From Bacterioplanoides sp965219715 (GTDB taxonomy: Bacteria; Pseudomonadota; Gammaproteobacteria; Pseudomonadales; Oceanobacteraceae): 64,000 bases of DNA. The notes beneath the pieces were generated by a model. The model worked only from the letters and a program-made list of their open reading frames with translations, had not been told where the DNA came from and did no database searches. The DNA lies in the NCBI RefSeq assembly GCF_965219715.1, contig NZ_OZ244785.1, positions 2,170,001-2,234,000 on the forward strand, given 5' to 3'. Position 1 is the stretch's first letter. Each line of letters starts with the position of its first letter. This document shows positions 9,017-15,924 of this stretch, piece by piece. The translations under genes and the position numbers were made by a program.

Positions 9017-9892
9017 ATGAGCAACCCTAATCAGCCAGAAATTGAAGCACGCAAAGGAATCGACTTTGGTTTGGACGAAAACCTGCCGAAGTACTGGCAT
9101 TCCAACGACCCGTTTAAAACCCGCTTGCACGACGCATTACAGTCGACCTTCCCGGAAGGTGAGCGTTATTTTATTTCCAGCGTACGTGCATTTCGTGATC
9201 GCATTACCGACCCGAAACTGCAGCATGAAGTAAAAGAATTCACCATGCAGGAAGCACAGCACGGTATTGCACACACGGTATTTAATGACCTGCTGGAAAA
9301 ACAAGGCATGCCAATGAAACGCCTGTTAGCCGAGCATAAAAATAAAACCAAAGAAGACGAACGTCGCTGGTCGCCGGAATACAACCTGGCGATTACCGCA
9401 GCGGCTGAGCACTTTACCGCATTATTGGCCGATACCTATTTCTCCAATAAAGAGACCACTGCCGGTATGCACCCGAAAATGCGTGCGTTATTTGCCTGGC
9501 ATGCCATTGAAGAAATGGAACACAGATCGGTTGCTTTTGATGTGATGAAAGACGTTGCCAAAGTGGGCTACTGGACTCGCGCTAAAGCCATGGTTCGTGC
9601 CACCTGGATTATTTCTTACTTTATGTTCCACTTTGCCGATGAAATGCTGAAAGCCGATGGCTTCTCAAAATGGCAGCGCCGTAAGATGTTTGTGAAAAAC
9701 ATTCCATGGATGTACGGACCGCGCAAAGGTATTTTATCGTCGTTTACGCCGAACCTGCTGCGCTACTTTAAGCCGAACTTCCACCCGGAAGATATTCCGG
9801 TGGTGCATAACTACGGTCAGTGGGTTGATGTGTACGACAAAACCGGTAATCCACACGATGCTTGTGATGCCATGATTGCTGCGGCTTATTAA
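9017..9892 (+). CDS. PF10118-type metal-dependent hydrolase
   Basis: A 291-residue helical protein with the spaced Glu/His motifs of the 'predicted metal-dependent hydrolase' family PF10118: EAQHGIAH near residue 80, ITAAAEHFTALLADT near 130, and WHAIEEMEHRSVAFDV near 160. The layout resembles di-metal helical-bundle enzymes, so an oxygenase or hydrolase with two metals is possible; the biochemical role of the family is not settled. The ATG follows AAGGAG. It is the third gene of the AlmA-like operon, 36 bp after the SDR, and is followed by a strong terminator. Members often sit beside FMO and SDR genes in alkane-degrading bacteria, as here. Confidence 0.8.
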   Translation: MSNPNQPEIEARKGIDFGLDENLPKYWHSNDPFKTRLHDALQSTFPEGERYFISSVRAFRDRITDPKLQHEVKEFTMQEAQHGIAHTVFNDLLEKQGMPMKRLLAEHKNKTKEDERRWSPEYNLAITAAAEHFTALLADTYFSNKETTAGMHPKMRALFAWHAIEEMEHRSVAFDVMKDVAKVGYWTRAKAMVRATWIISYFMFHFADEMLKADGFSKWQRRKMFVKNIPWMYGPRKGILSSFTPNLLRYFKPNFHPEDIPVVHNYGQWVDVYDKTGNPHDACDAMIAAAY

Positions 9893-9944
9893 TCAGCACT
9901 TAGTCAGCTTTAATCGGCGTTAACGCTGATGTTAATGCAGGTTT

Positions 9945-9991
9945 AAACAAACAGGGCTGCGGCGAGTCATCGTCGCAGCCCTGTTTGTTTT
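9945..9991. terminator. Strong bidirectional terminator
   Basis: Long hairpin with arms AAACAAACAGGGCTGC and GCAGCCCTGTTTGTTT, extended by a GCGA/TCG(T)C inner stem. The A/T tracts on both sides serve the AlmA-like operon and the convergent gene ending at 10011. Confidence 0.92.
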
Positions 9992-10010
9992 CATGCCTGG
10001 AATAGTTATC

Positions 10011-10403
10011 TCAGAACTTATCTTCTAATAAATCTTTTGCCGCCCGTAACGCTTCCTGAGCCGCCGGAGCACCACAATACACCGCCGAGTGTAATAACAC
10101 CTCACGGATTTCTTCTGGCGTGGCGCCGTTGTTTAATGCGCCCTGAATATGACCTTTAATCTCGGTCGACGCTTTTAACGCCGCTAACATACCCACAGTC
10201 ACCAGCGAGCGGGTCTTACGGTCCAGGCCCTCACGCTGCCATACCGAACCCCAGGCGTGTTCGTTAATCCATTGCTGTGCCGGTTCCATGTACGCGCTGG
10301 TGTTATCCATGGCTTTATTAACAAACTCTTCACCCATCACTTCACGGCGTACCTGCAAACCGTTTTCGAAATCTTCTTTACTCATAACCCTAATCTCTGC
10401 CAT
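10011..10403 (-). CDS. Carboxymuconolactone decarboxylase family protein
   Basis: A 130-residue CMD-family protein closest in style to 4-carboxymuconolactone decarboxylase (PcaC): QQWINEHAWGSVWQREGLD, then SLVTVGMLAALKASTEIKGH and a C-terminal ATPEEIREVLLHSAVYCGAP. The AhpD-type CxxC is absent, so a peroxidase-reductant role is unlikely. No protocatechuate genes are nearby, so the substrate may differ from PcaC. Two starts are possible: ATG at 10403 (used) or ATG at 10385, which has AGGG close upstream. Confidence 0.85.
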   Translation of the reverse strand: MAEIRVMSKEDFENGLQVRREVMGEEFVNKAMDNTSAYMEPAQQWINEHAWGSVWQREGLDRKTRSLVTVGMLAALKASTEIKGHIQGALNNGATPEEIREVLLHSAVYCGAPAAQEALRAAKDLLEDKF

Positions 10404-10564
10404 TCAGAATCCGGGCGCTATGTTACTTGCTTGCTGATTCCGGGCCAATCGATGCAGAGAAATGGCCAAAGCCGACCAATCTTATGGCATGCTTGGCGCG
10501 CAAAGGTAACAATGCCGTTTAGCTTATCCACAGCCTTTGTTAAGACATCTGCCTACGAGACACT

Positions 10565-10846
10565 ATGAAAGCGCTTTTTACCAAAATCTTCTCGCCCATC
10601 CTTAATCTGTTTGAGACCGATCAACCTGCGGTTAATTACAAGCCATCACACCGCATCATTCTGAATATTGTTGGCTTTTTATTTTTACTGCTGTCGTCTG
10701 TTTCATTGATTGCCGCCATCAGCAGCGGTGTTCTCGGTGGGCTGATTCCGGGCGTAGTGTTTTTTGCCGTGGCGTTGGTTGCTCTGGTAGTGGGTACTTT
10801 GGGTTCAGACAATGCCGTGGCGAAGATCTGGGGCAATCGTTCTTAA
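10565..10846 (+). CDS. Small inner-membrane protein, unknown
   Basis: A 93-residue protein not matched to a named family. The first ~33 residues are soluble and slightly basic; two hydrophobic helices follow (IILNIVGFLFLLLSSVSLIA and VVFFAVALVALVVGTLG, about residues 34-55 and 63-82), then a short tail. A helical hairpin in the inner membrane with both ends in the cytoplasm is the simplest topology. It stands alone at the left edge of the accessory island. Function unknown. Confidence 0.65.
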   Translation: MKALFTKIFSPILNLFETDQPAVNYKPSHRIILNIVGFLFLLLSSVSLIAAISSGVLGGLIPGVVFFAVALVALVVGTLGSDNAVAKIWGNRS

Positions 10847-10870
10847 CGACTTTGCTATCGTCCCATCAAT

Positions 10871-10914
10871 CAATGACTCAACCCTTGGGTGCCTATCCAG
10901 CCGTTGAGCCATTG
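10871..10914. repeat. Inverted repeat with 12-bp arms
   Basis: CAATGACTCAAC and GTTGAGCCATTG face each other across 20 bases (one mismatched pair). The inner ends read ACTCAAC and GTTGAGC, matching the R-box patterns RYYYAAC and GTTRRRY of attC sites, but the element is far too short for a standard attC and the pairing continues outside the boxes. It marks the left edge of the accessory island. Confidence 0.5.
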
Positions 10915-10993
10915 CTAGTGCCTTCCGTTCATTATTCCAATCTGATAGTAAACACATTAAAGTTGGAGGCATTACTGCTGACTGGATTTCTCC

Positions 10994-11398
10994 ATGAACC
11001 CGGATGTTCAAAACAAGTTTGATCACTACCCTGCTGATGCCAAACAACGGCTGTTACAGATTCGTACGCTGATTCTGGAATTAGTGGCGGAACTTGAACT
11101 CGGCCGCTGTGAAGAAACCCTGAAATGGGGCGAACCCAGTTATTCCGTTAAGAGCGGCAGCCCGATTCGACTCGACTGGAAAGAGAAACACCCAGAGCGA
11201 GTCAGCATCTTCTTTAACTGCAATACCAAGCTGGTTGCGACGTTTCGCGAGTTATACACAGGCTTGCTGGAGTTTGAGGGTAATCGTGAGCTGATATTGC
11301 CCTTGTCTCAGCCACTGCTAGAGAAAGAGCTGAAGCATTGTTTGCAGCTCGCGCTGACCTATAAGAAGGTGAAAGACCTGCCGTTGTTGGGTGGGTGA
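10994..11398 (+). CDS. DUF1801 domain protein
   Basis: A 134-residue cytoplasmic protein of the DUF1801/YdhG-like fold: YPADAKQRLLQIRTLILELV at the N-terminus, then ETLKWGEPSYSVKSGSPIRL and a C-terminal helical region. Its biochemical role is unknown. Such genes are frequent passengers in integron cassettes and genomic islands, which fits this location. The weak ribosome site and neighbour spacing suggest its own transcription unit. Confidence 0.78.
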   Translation: MNPDVQNKFDHYPADAKQRLLQIRTLILELVAELELGRCEETLKWGEPSYSVKSGSPIRLDWKEKHPERVSIFFNCNTKLVATFRELYTGLLEFEGNRELILPLSQPLLEKELKHCLQLALTYKKVKDLPLLGG

Positions 11399-11510
11399 GA
11401 AGATCAGCAGATGGAAGTCTCCAACGAGAATTCAATGAGTTATAAGAATGCCCGAATTTCGGGTGTTCCATGCAAATGCGCGTGCGCACAATTAAAATGT
11501 TCAATGGAAA

Positions 11511-12644
11511 ATGAAGCATATGGATGATTTATCGGAAAGATTGAGCAGTATGATGCGGAGCTTCGATGAGGAAACTAAAACTCGATTTTGTCATGCAATC
11601 ATCCAAGCCTCACAAACTGGGCCCTATGAAGCTTGTTGGTGTCAAGGTGGAAAAGTATATAAAGACTGTCATCTCGAAAGGGATAAGCACCGAAAAATAA
11701 GTGAAGGAGAAGTGAGAAAAGAGCTATCAAAGATTTTTGACAGTAAAAAATACTGTTCAGCCTCTTTTGATGATAGAAACTGTAAGCTTCCAATAAAAGG
11801 TGCACATACAGTGCAACGAGGTAGAGTGCTGTCTAGTATGGCAAAAGATGGTCACGTAGGAACCTTCTATCGGAATATAAATGGTTTTGAACAGCTAAGA
11901 GATATAAAAACAGGCATCAAGAAGGAAGCGTCAATATTCTATGGGTTCTGTGAATATCATGATACAGAGCTATTTAAAAACATAGAATTAAATGAATTCA
12001 TTGCTACACCAGAGAATTGCTGGGCCAGCTCATATCGTGCGGTTTGCCATGAGTACTATCAGAAAAGTGCTGCTAAAAAAGCAGTTATCTGGCAATTAGA
12101 AAACTTGGATAAAGGCTATGATTTGAGTGAACAATTGATTCTTCAGGAAAAATTATTCCTTCTAAAAAGAGATGTATTCAAAGGATTTGAAGATATTTCA
12201 TCAATTAAAAATAAATATGAGAGAGCAAAGGTACAAAGTGAGTATGATTTGCTCTCTTCCTATGTGATTGTGTTGGATGAACCTCTCTGCCTTTCTGTAA
12301 GCGCCACAATGTCGCCATATTACAATATCAGTGGAGTCAAGGTTCAGAACTTAGGTGATCCTATGTATCTCTTTCAACACTTTGCTTTGTCTACGGTAAC
12401 TGTTAATGGTTGTGCTGCTTATGTGGTTTCTTACCTGAAAGAGCATAATGTTATAGAAAAATACTTGGAGGAAGTTTTTGAGAAAGGTTCTGAGTTCGTC
12501 AAGTCGTGGTTAACGAAGTGTGTTTTTGCATACGCAGAAAATGCTTTTTTTGATTTGGATTGGTGGAGTAACCTTAGAGATGATAAAAAAAATCGATATA
12601 CAATCTTGCAATGTCTGAGAATTATACTGTGCACTTTGAAATAG
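11511..12644 (+). CDS. SEC-C-like, putative zinc/HNH-like protein of unknown function
   Basis: A 377-residue protein I cannot assign. Near residue 42 there is a SEC-C-like zinc motif (CWCQGGKVYKDCH). Residues ~82-110 hold a Cys-rich segment followed by GAHTVQRGRVL, and ~140-155 read ASIFYGFCEYHDTELF. The order C...C, AH...L, FCxxHD is reminiscent of HNH-like or zinc-dependent modules seen in island and defence-type proteins, but that is inference. The rest is helical. The gene is visibly AT-rich compared with the core genes. An attC-like site follows it at 12695. ATG at 11511 is used; 11520 is an alternative. Confidence 0.6.
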   Translation: MKHMDDLSERLSSMMRSFDEETKTRFCHAIIQASQTGPYEACWCQGGKVYKDCHLERDKHRKISEGEVRKELSKIFDSKKYCSASFDDRNCKLPIKGAHTVQRGRVLSSMAKDGHVGTFYRNINGFEQLRDIKTGIKKEASIFYGFCEYHDTELFKNIELNEFIATPENCWASSYRAVCHEYYQKSAAKKAVIWQLENLDKGYDLSEQLILQEKLFLLKRDVFKGFEDISSIKNKYERAKVQSEYDLLSSYVIVLDEPLCLSVSATMSPYYNISGVKVQNLGDPMYLFQHFALSTVTVNGCAAYVVSYLKEHNVIEKYLEEVFEKGSEFVKSWLTKCVFAYAENAFFDLDWWSNLRDDKKNRYTILQCLRIILCTLK

Positions 12645-12694
12645 ATGACTTGATCAGTAGTGAAGTACCAGGTTCAATAGTATCCATAGAGCGC

Positions 12695-12743
12695 ATTTGA
12701 CAAAGCATTCCAGCGGACAATGCCGCAGAATGCGGCGTTACGT
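12695..12743 (+). other. attC-like recombination site A
   Basis: Left box ATTTGAC (12695-12701), then GCATTC (12705-12710) pairing with GAATGC (12728-12733), and GCGG (12713-12716) pairing with CCGC (12723-12726), with unpaired CA/A between the stems. The right box is GTTACGT (12737-12743) within GGCGTTACG. The stem, unpaired bases and right box follow the attC plan, though the outer boxes pair only partly and 49 bp is short. Site B at 13225 shares GGCGTTACG. Confidence 0.5.
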
Positions 12744-12760
12744 GCTCATGGAGTCATAGA

Positions 12761-13303
12761 ATGGAGCAAATTGAAAGAGCCAAAAGATACCTTTCACGTA
12801 TTGAGGCAATATATGAAGGTGTTTTCTCATCTTCGGGACATGATAAGGATTCCTATGACGATGATGTCATATCGTTTTTTATCCATTGCTATCATATCCG
12901 AGATTGGGTTATTCATTTGAATGTTCTTAGCGTCACAGCAGCGGAGATAGATAGCTATATTAATCAACATCATGCATTAATGGTCTGCGCAGACTTAGCA
13001 AACGGTTCAAAGCACTGCAAACTCACTCGCTCTTTACGTACCAGCCGACAACTTCATATCACCGGGAAGCAAAGGCACACATCAACTTGGTATACAGGTA
13101 GTGGCGGCGGTGAAGTCATGAAGTGCAAATATACGATATTAAGTGGTGAAGAACTCCTAGATGCACTTGAGTTAGCCAAAGAATGTGTAGCTCTATGGGA
13201 TTCATTCACGGAAGAATTAAAGGCACGTAACGAATCAAGCAAGAAGGACGCGCAAAAAGTGTGCGTCTCTTCTAGAGGCGTTACGCATCTAAAGAGATTT
13301 TAA
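12761..13303 (+). CDS. Cassette-borne hypothetical protein with DWxxH and CADLANGSKH motifs
   Basis: A 180-residue soluble protein, not identified. It has a conserved-looking core: FFIHCYHIRDWVIHLNVLS at about residues 40-60 and ALMVCADLANGSKHCKL at about 73-90, spaced His, Asp and Cys residues in helical surroundings. This recalls small HEPN-like or metal-binding island proteins; that is inference. GGAG lies 7 bases before the ATG. The gene starts 18 bp after the right box of attC-like site A, and its 3' end lies within and just beyond attC-like site B, exactly as in an integron cassette. Confidence 0.62.
   Translation: MEQIERAKRYLSRIEAIYEGVFSSSGHDKDSYDDDVISFFIHCYHIRDWVIHLNVLSVTAAEIDSYINQHHALMVCADLANGSKHCKLTRSLRTSRQLHITGKQRHTSTWYTGSGGGEVMKCKYTILSGEELLDALELAKECVALWDSFTEELKARNESSKKDAQKVCVSSRGVTHLKRF
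13225..13286 (+). other. attC-like recombination site B
   Basis: Left box ACGTAAC (13225-13231) and right box GTTACGC (13280-13286); CGTAACG and CGTTACG pair perfectly over 7 bp. Inside, AGAAG pairs with CTTCT and GACGC with GCGTC, separated by an extrahelical T (13268). The loop is short and A-rich. Length is 62 bp. This matches the attC architecture well. The core GGCGTTACG is identical to that of site A, 543 bp upstream. Confidence 0.6.
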
Positions 13304-13304
13304 A

Positions 13305-13850
13305 ATGATTGAAAGGCTGGTTTGTCTTGTTGAGTATGTTTTCTCCACACCAGGATCTACAGCAATATTTTTCTCAGTGACAATATCATCATTGCTTTCT
13401 GTGATCATATTTATAGCGACTGGGTGGAGAGACAAGAATAAAGCCAAGAAAGAGCTGAGACTCAAAAAGATTGAAGAGTTATTCTCCAAAGTTCACGAGT
13501 ATTCTCGAACAGCGAAGAAATACCTTTGGAGCATTAAACGGCTGGATCAAGATGTCGTTAGAGATAGAAAGCTCGCAGAGGACGCTAGAGAGCTAATATA
13601 TGAATGTGAAATATATAAGAATTTATACTTTCCGGATTTACCACTAAATCCTACTCATCAATATGCAGAAATGGAAAGGCTTGGTGGAGAGTGTGACAAA
13701 ATATGGCTTAGAGTACCAAAAGGTCTTGATGCGGAGGTTCAGCATCATCTAGATGCCTGTAAACTGGCAGGGAAAGAAGTTCAGAAACTAGATAATCTTC
13801 TAAAACCTATTACTGAGTGGTGTTTGAATGAAGCCAATGCCAGTCGGTAA
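13305..13850 (+). CDS. Membrane-anchored helical protein, unknown
   Basis: A 181-residue protein with one hydrophobic segment near the N-terminus (AIFFSVTISSLLSVIIFIAT, about residues 19-40), followed by a Lys-rich stretch and a long helical cytoplasmic region containing many charged residues. No named family recognised. It begins 19 bp after attC-like site B. The next gene encodes a protein of similar size and plan. AT-rich relative to the core genome. A membrane-tethered effector or structural adaptor is possible but unsupported. Confidence 0.6.
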   Translation: MIERLVCLVEYVFSTPGSTAIFFSVTISSLLSVIIFIATGWRDKNKAKKELRLKKIEELFSKVHEYSRTAKKYLWSIKRLDQDVVRDRKLAEDARELIYECEIYKNLYFPDLPLNPTHQYAEMERLGGECDKIWLRVPKGLDAEVQHHLDACKLAGKEVQKLDNLLKPITEWCLNEANASR

Positions 13851-13882
13851 CAAAATACATCACAAACCACTCAAATTCGAAC

Positions 13883-13901
13883 GGCCACTATAAGCGTGGC
13901 C
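13883..13901. repeat. Hairpin in a cassette boundary (possible degenerate attC)
   Basis: GGCCAC and GTGGCC flank a 7-base loop between two membrane-protein genes. A GGTAAC lies 33 bp to the left and CTAAC 12 bp to the right, but no proper GTTRRRY box is present, so if it derives from attC it has decayed. It is followed by CCACTGTATTATCT, a possible -10 region for the next gene. Confidence 0.35.
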
Positions 13902-13939
13902 TCCACTGTATTATCTAACAATCGCTGAAGGAAGAGAAA

Positions 13940-14479
13940 ATGGATACTAAGACGCTAATCGTAACAATATTGTCTAGTTCATTTCTAGCTGCAACTGTTA
14001 CATCTTTGGCTAGTGGTCTATTTTCATTGAAACTAAAGAAAAATGATTTTCTATATGATTTCCACAAGAATATACTTGATAAGCGAATTATGGCTTACGA
14101 AACAGTCGAGTCCATAATTGCCTCCTTGAGAGGCAGTATCGTCGATCAAGATGGTCTGTCCTATCATCAAGTATTTTCATTTGGAAATGAAGAGTTTATA
14201 AATCACCTAATATTAATTCAGTCGGCTATGAAACAAGGGATGTGGCTTTCAAGTGATATAACTAAACATATTAATCAGATTAATTACATATACCTAAATG
14301 CGGATGAAGACTTGATAGAGTTTGGGAAAGACAATTATGAATCTATAGCCAATGAAAGAAATAACCTAGAAAACGTATTCGCTAGAGATATTTCAAAGCT
14401 ACATGAGATTGAACCATTTCTGTTGAGTAAATCTAACGAAAGCAATGAATACAATTTTGTTAACGTAAAATCAGTCTAA
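13940..14479 (+). CDS. Second membrane-anchored helical protein, unknown
   Basis: A 179-residue protein with an N-terminal hydrophobic helix (LIVTILSSSFLAATVTSLAS, about residues 5-27), then a Lys-rich turn (LKLKKNDFLYDFHKNILDKR) and a mostly helical, charged cytoplasmic region. The plan matches the preceding gene product, but the sequences are not obviously homologous. GGAAG precedes the ATG. AT-rich. No family recognised. Similar anchored proteins occur as single-gene cassettes and as parts of multi-gene defence loci; nothing here decides between them. Confidence 0.6.
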   Translation: MDTKTLIVTILSSSFLAATVTSLASGLFSLKLKKNDFLYDFHKNILDKRIMAYETVESIIASLRGSIVDQDGLSYHQVFSFGNEEFINHLILIQSAMKQGMWLSSDITKHINQINYIYLNADEDLIEFGKDNYESIANERNNLENVFARDISKLHEIEPFLLSKSNESNEYNFVNVKSV

Positions 14480-14521
14480 AAAGAAAATGTGAATCTCCCT
14501 AGCCTTCCCCCGTTAAAACGA

Positions 14522-14550
14522 ACACCTCAATCTAATTAAGATTGGGGTGT
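14522..14550. repeat. Palindromic hairpin
   Basis: ACACC-t-CAATCT, a 5-base loop, then AGATTG-g-GGTGT. There is no T tract on the plus strand; on the minus strand it is followed by TCGTTTTAACG, a weak terminator-like tail. It lies between the second membrane-protein gene and the broken DUF6500 copy. Confidence 0.55.
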
Positions 14551-14588
14551 CCAATGCCAAAGTATAGCAACTGAATACAGTAAAAAAC

Positions 14589-14711
14589 ATGCGACCAAGC
14601 CTGGAAGCCAAAATCATCGAAGTGTGCGATAAGAAAGTCACCAGCAAAGGCGACAACGTTGGCATCTCCTTCTACGCCTTCTTCAAAAAATCGATTACAT
14701 GGATTTCCTGA
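14589..14711 (+). pseudogene. Truncated copy of the DUF6500-like gene
   Basis: Reads MRPSLEAKIIEVCDKK, then VTSKGDNVGISFYAFFKK, closely matching the first ~33 residues of the intact gene at 15581, then diverges to a stop after 40 codons. The similarity also covers about 20 bp upstream of the start, and CTGATGGAAATCGTCGAATG just past the divergence resembles CTGATGGAAGCCGCCGAGTG of the intact copy. This looks like an internal replacement or deletion inside a once complete duplicate, rather than a simple 3' cut. Confidence 0.75.
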
Positions 14712-14796
14712 TGGAAATCGTCGAATGAATAGTTACCATAACCAGACAGCTGCAACTCGATACTGAAAGAACAAAATTACACTTATTGGAAATAGT

Positions 14797-15420
14797 ATGA
14801 AAAGTCTATTTATCACGTCATCTTTCTCTGATGTAGCAAGCATCTTCAAAGATACCGAAGAGAACCTGACACCAGGAAAGACGGTTACATTCATCCCAAC
14901 AGCAAGCATTCATGAAGAGATTAATTTCTATGTTGAGGATGCAAAGAAATCTTTAGAAGGGATGGGGTTACTTGTAGAAGTCATTGATGTTTCCATAGAA
15001 GATAAGGATACGATCTTTTCCTCTCTTGAACGCAACGACTTTATATATGTGTCTGGCGGCAACACTTTCTTCCTGCTTCAGGAGCTAAAACGTACCGGTG
15101 CGGATAAAGAAATCATCAAACAAGTGCAATCTGGCAAAACCTACATAGGAGAATCAGCCGGTTCCATGATTCTTTCTCCTAGTATCGACTATGTTCGAGA
15201 CATGGATGATGAAAGTGCTGCACCATCGCTCGAATCCTATGAAGCATTAAATCTGATTGATTTTTACCCTTTACCTCATTATACGAACGAGCCCTTCATC
15301 GAAATAACTGAAGCAATGAAATCTAAATATTCGAAGACAATAAAGATTGAGCCTTTCAGTAATGCAGAGGCATTTCGAGTAAAAGGCCAAAGAACACAGA
15401 AGTATAAAATCAATGCTTAA
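14797..15420 (+). CDS. Peptidase S51 family protein (dipeptidase E-like)
   Basis: A 207-residue protein of the class I glutamine amidotransferase-like S51 fold, which in PepE cleaves Asp-X dipeptides in the cytoplasm. Seen: the Ser nucleophile in IGESAGSMI (about residue 120), preceded by DFIYVSGGNTFFLLQELKR, and the likely catalytic His in DFYPLPHYTN (about 162). The length is slightly short of E. coli PepE (229). It lies alone on the plus strand in the accessory island, in the style of a cassette gene. The family is well supported; the substrate is not known. Confidence 0.85.
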   Translation: MKSLFITSSFSDVASIFKDTEENLTPGKTVTFIPTASIHEEINFYVEDAKKSLEGMGLLVEVIDVSIEDKDTIFSSLERNDFIYVSGGNTFFLLQELKRTGADKEIIKQVQSGKTYIGESAGSMILSPSIDYVRDMDDESAAPSLESYEALNLIDFYPLPHYTNEPFIEITEAMKSKYSKTIKIEPFSNAEAFRVKGQRTQKYKINA

Positions 15421-15499
15421 CACACATAGCGGAACGGTCTTTCGAGTAAGATGCTTATGTCAATTGGCCTCACATCACCATCTTGCACATCTCGCCTGT

Positions 15500-15532
15500 G
15501 AAAAAGCTACTACTGCCAGCGATTGTCAGTAG
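15500..15532 (-). terminator. Minus-strand terminator hairpin, copy 1
   Basis: On the plus strand: GAAAAA, then CTACTGCCA, 5 bases, TGTCAGTAG. Read on the minus strand this is a stem followed by a T tract. No minus-strand gene ends here. It shares arms and the internal mismatch with the element at 15832. Confidence 0.6.
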
Positions 15533-15580
15533 CCACTGCAATAATCCTGTGATCAGAAGACAGCGAATACATTACAAAAC

Positions 15581-15796
15581 ATGCGATCAAGCCTGAAAGC
15601 CAAAATCATCGAAGTATGCGATAAGAAAATCGCCAGCAAAGGTGACAACGTCGGCATCTCCTTCTACGCCTTCTTCAAAAACAAAAACGATGACCCGGAG
15701 CTACTGATGGAAGCCGCCGAGTGGTGGATTAAAATCCACAAGCTGGATCACTTTGAGAAAGCGGTAAAAATCAAAGCCATGGTTGAAGCCGAATAA
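15581..15796 (+). CDS. DUF6500-like small protein
   Basis: A 71-residue basic protein (RSSLKAKIIEVCDKKIASKG, then DNVGISFYAFFKNKNDDPEL and a Trp-containing C-terminal helix). I match it from memory to the DUF6500-type family of small proteins of unknown function common in cassettes and islands. It is the intact relative of the broken copy at 14589, about 1 kb upstream. A hairpin with a minus-strand T tract lies on each side (15500 and 15832). Confidence 0.68.
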   Translation: MRSSLKAKIIEVCDKKIASKGDNVGISFYAFFKNKNDDPELLMEAAEWWIKIHKLDHFEKAVKIKAMVEAE

Positions 15797-15831
15797 CGTT
15801 TCACCTTCCCTTCTGCTCTCAATTCTCTACC

Positions 15832-15864
15832 GAAAAATAGCTCCTGCCACAGCCTGTCAGGAGC
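15832..15864 (-). terminator. Minus-strand terminator hairpin, copy 2
   Basis: On the plus strand: GAAAAATA, then GCTCCTGCCA, 5 bases, TGTCAGGAGC. On the minus strand it is a textbook stem followed by ATTTTTC. It has the same design as the element at 15500, with compensating changes in the stem (CTACTG/CAGTAG against CTCCTG/CAGGAG). Confidence 0.65.
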
Positions 15865-15924
15865 CAACCGCTATAGTCCTTCCCCAGTTAATAAACCCAA
15901 TTAATCCACAGAGAAGGACTCACC

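Noticed and set aside
10871..10914. Inverted repeat as a true attC site
   Set aside because: Only 34 bp lie between and including the box-like ends, too short for attC, and the pairing continues outside the boxes. Kept only as an inverted repeat.
14522..14550. Hairpin as an attC site
   Set aside because: There are no R-box-like ends and the stem is a simple palindrome; it looks more like a terminator or structural repeat.
15531..15540. GCCACTG resembling a cobalamin riboswitch motif
   Set aside because: The rest of the riboswitch core is absent and the site is far from cobalamin genes; a chance match.
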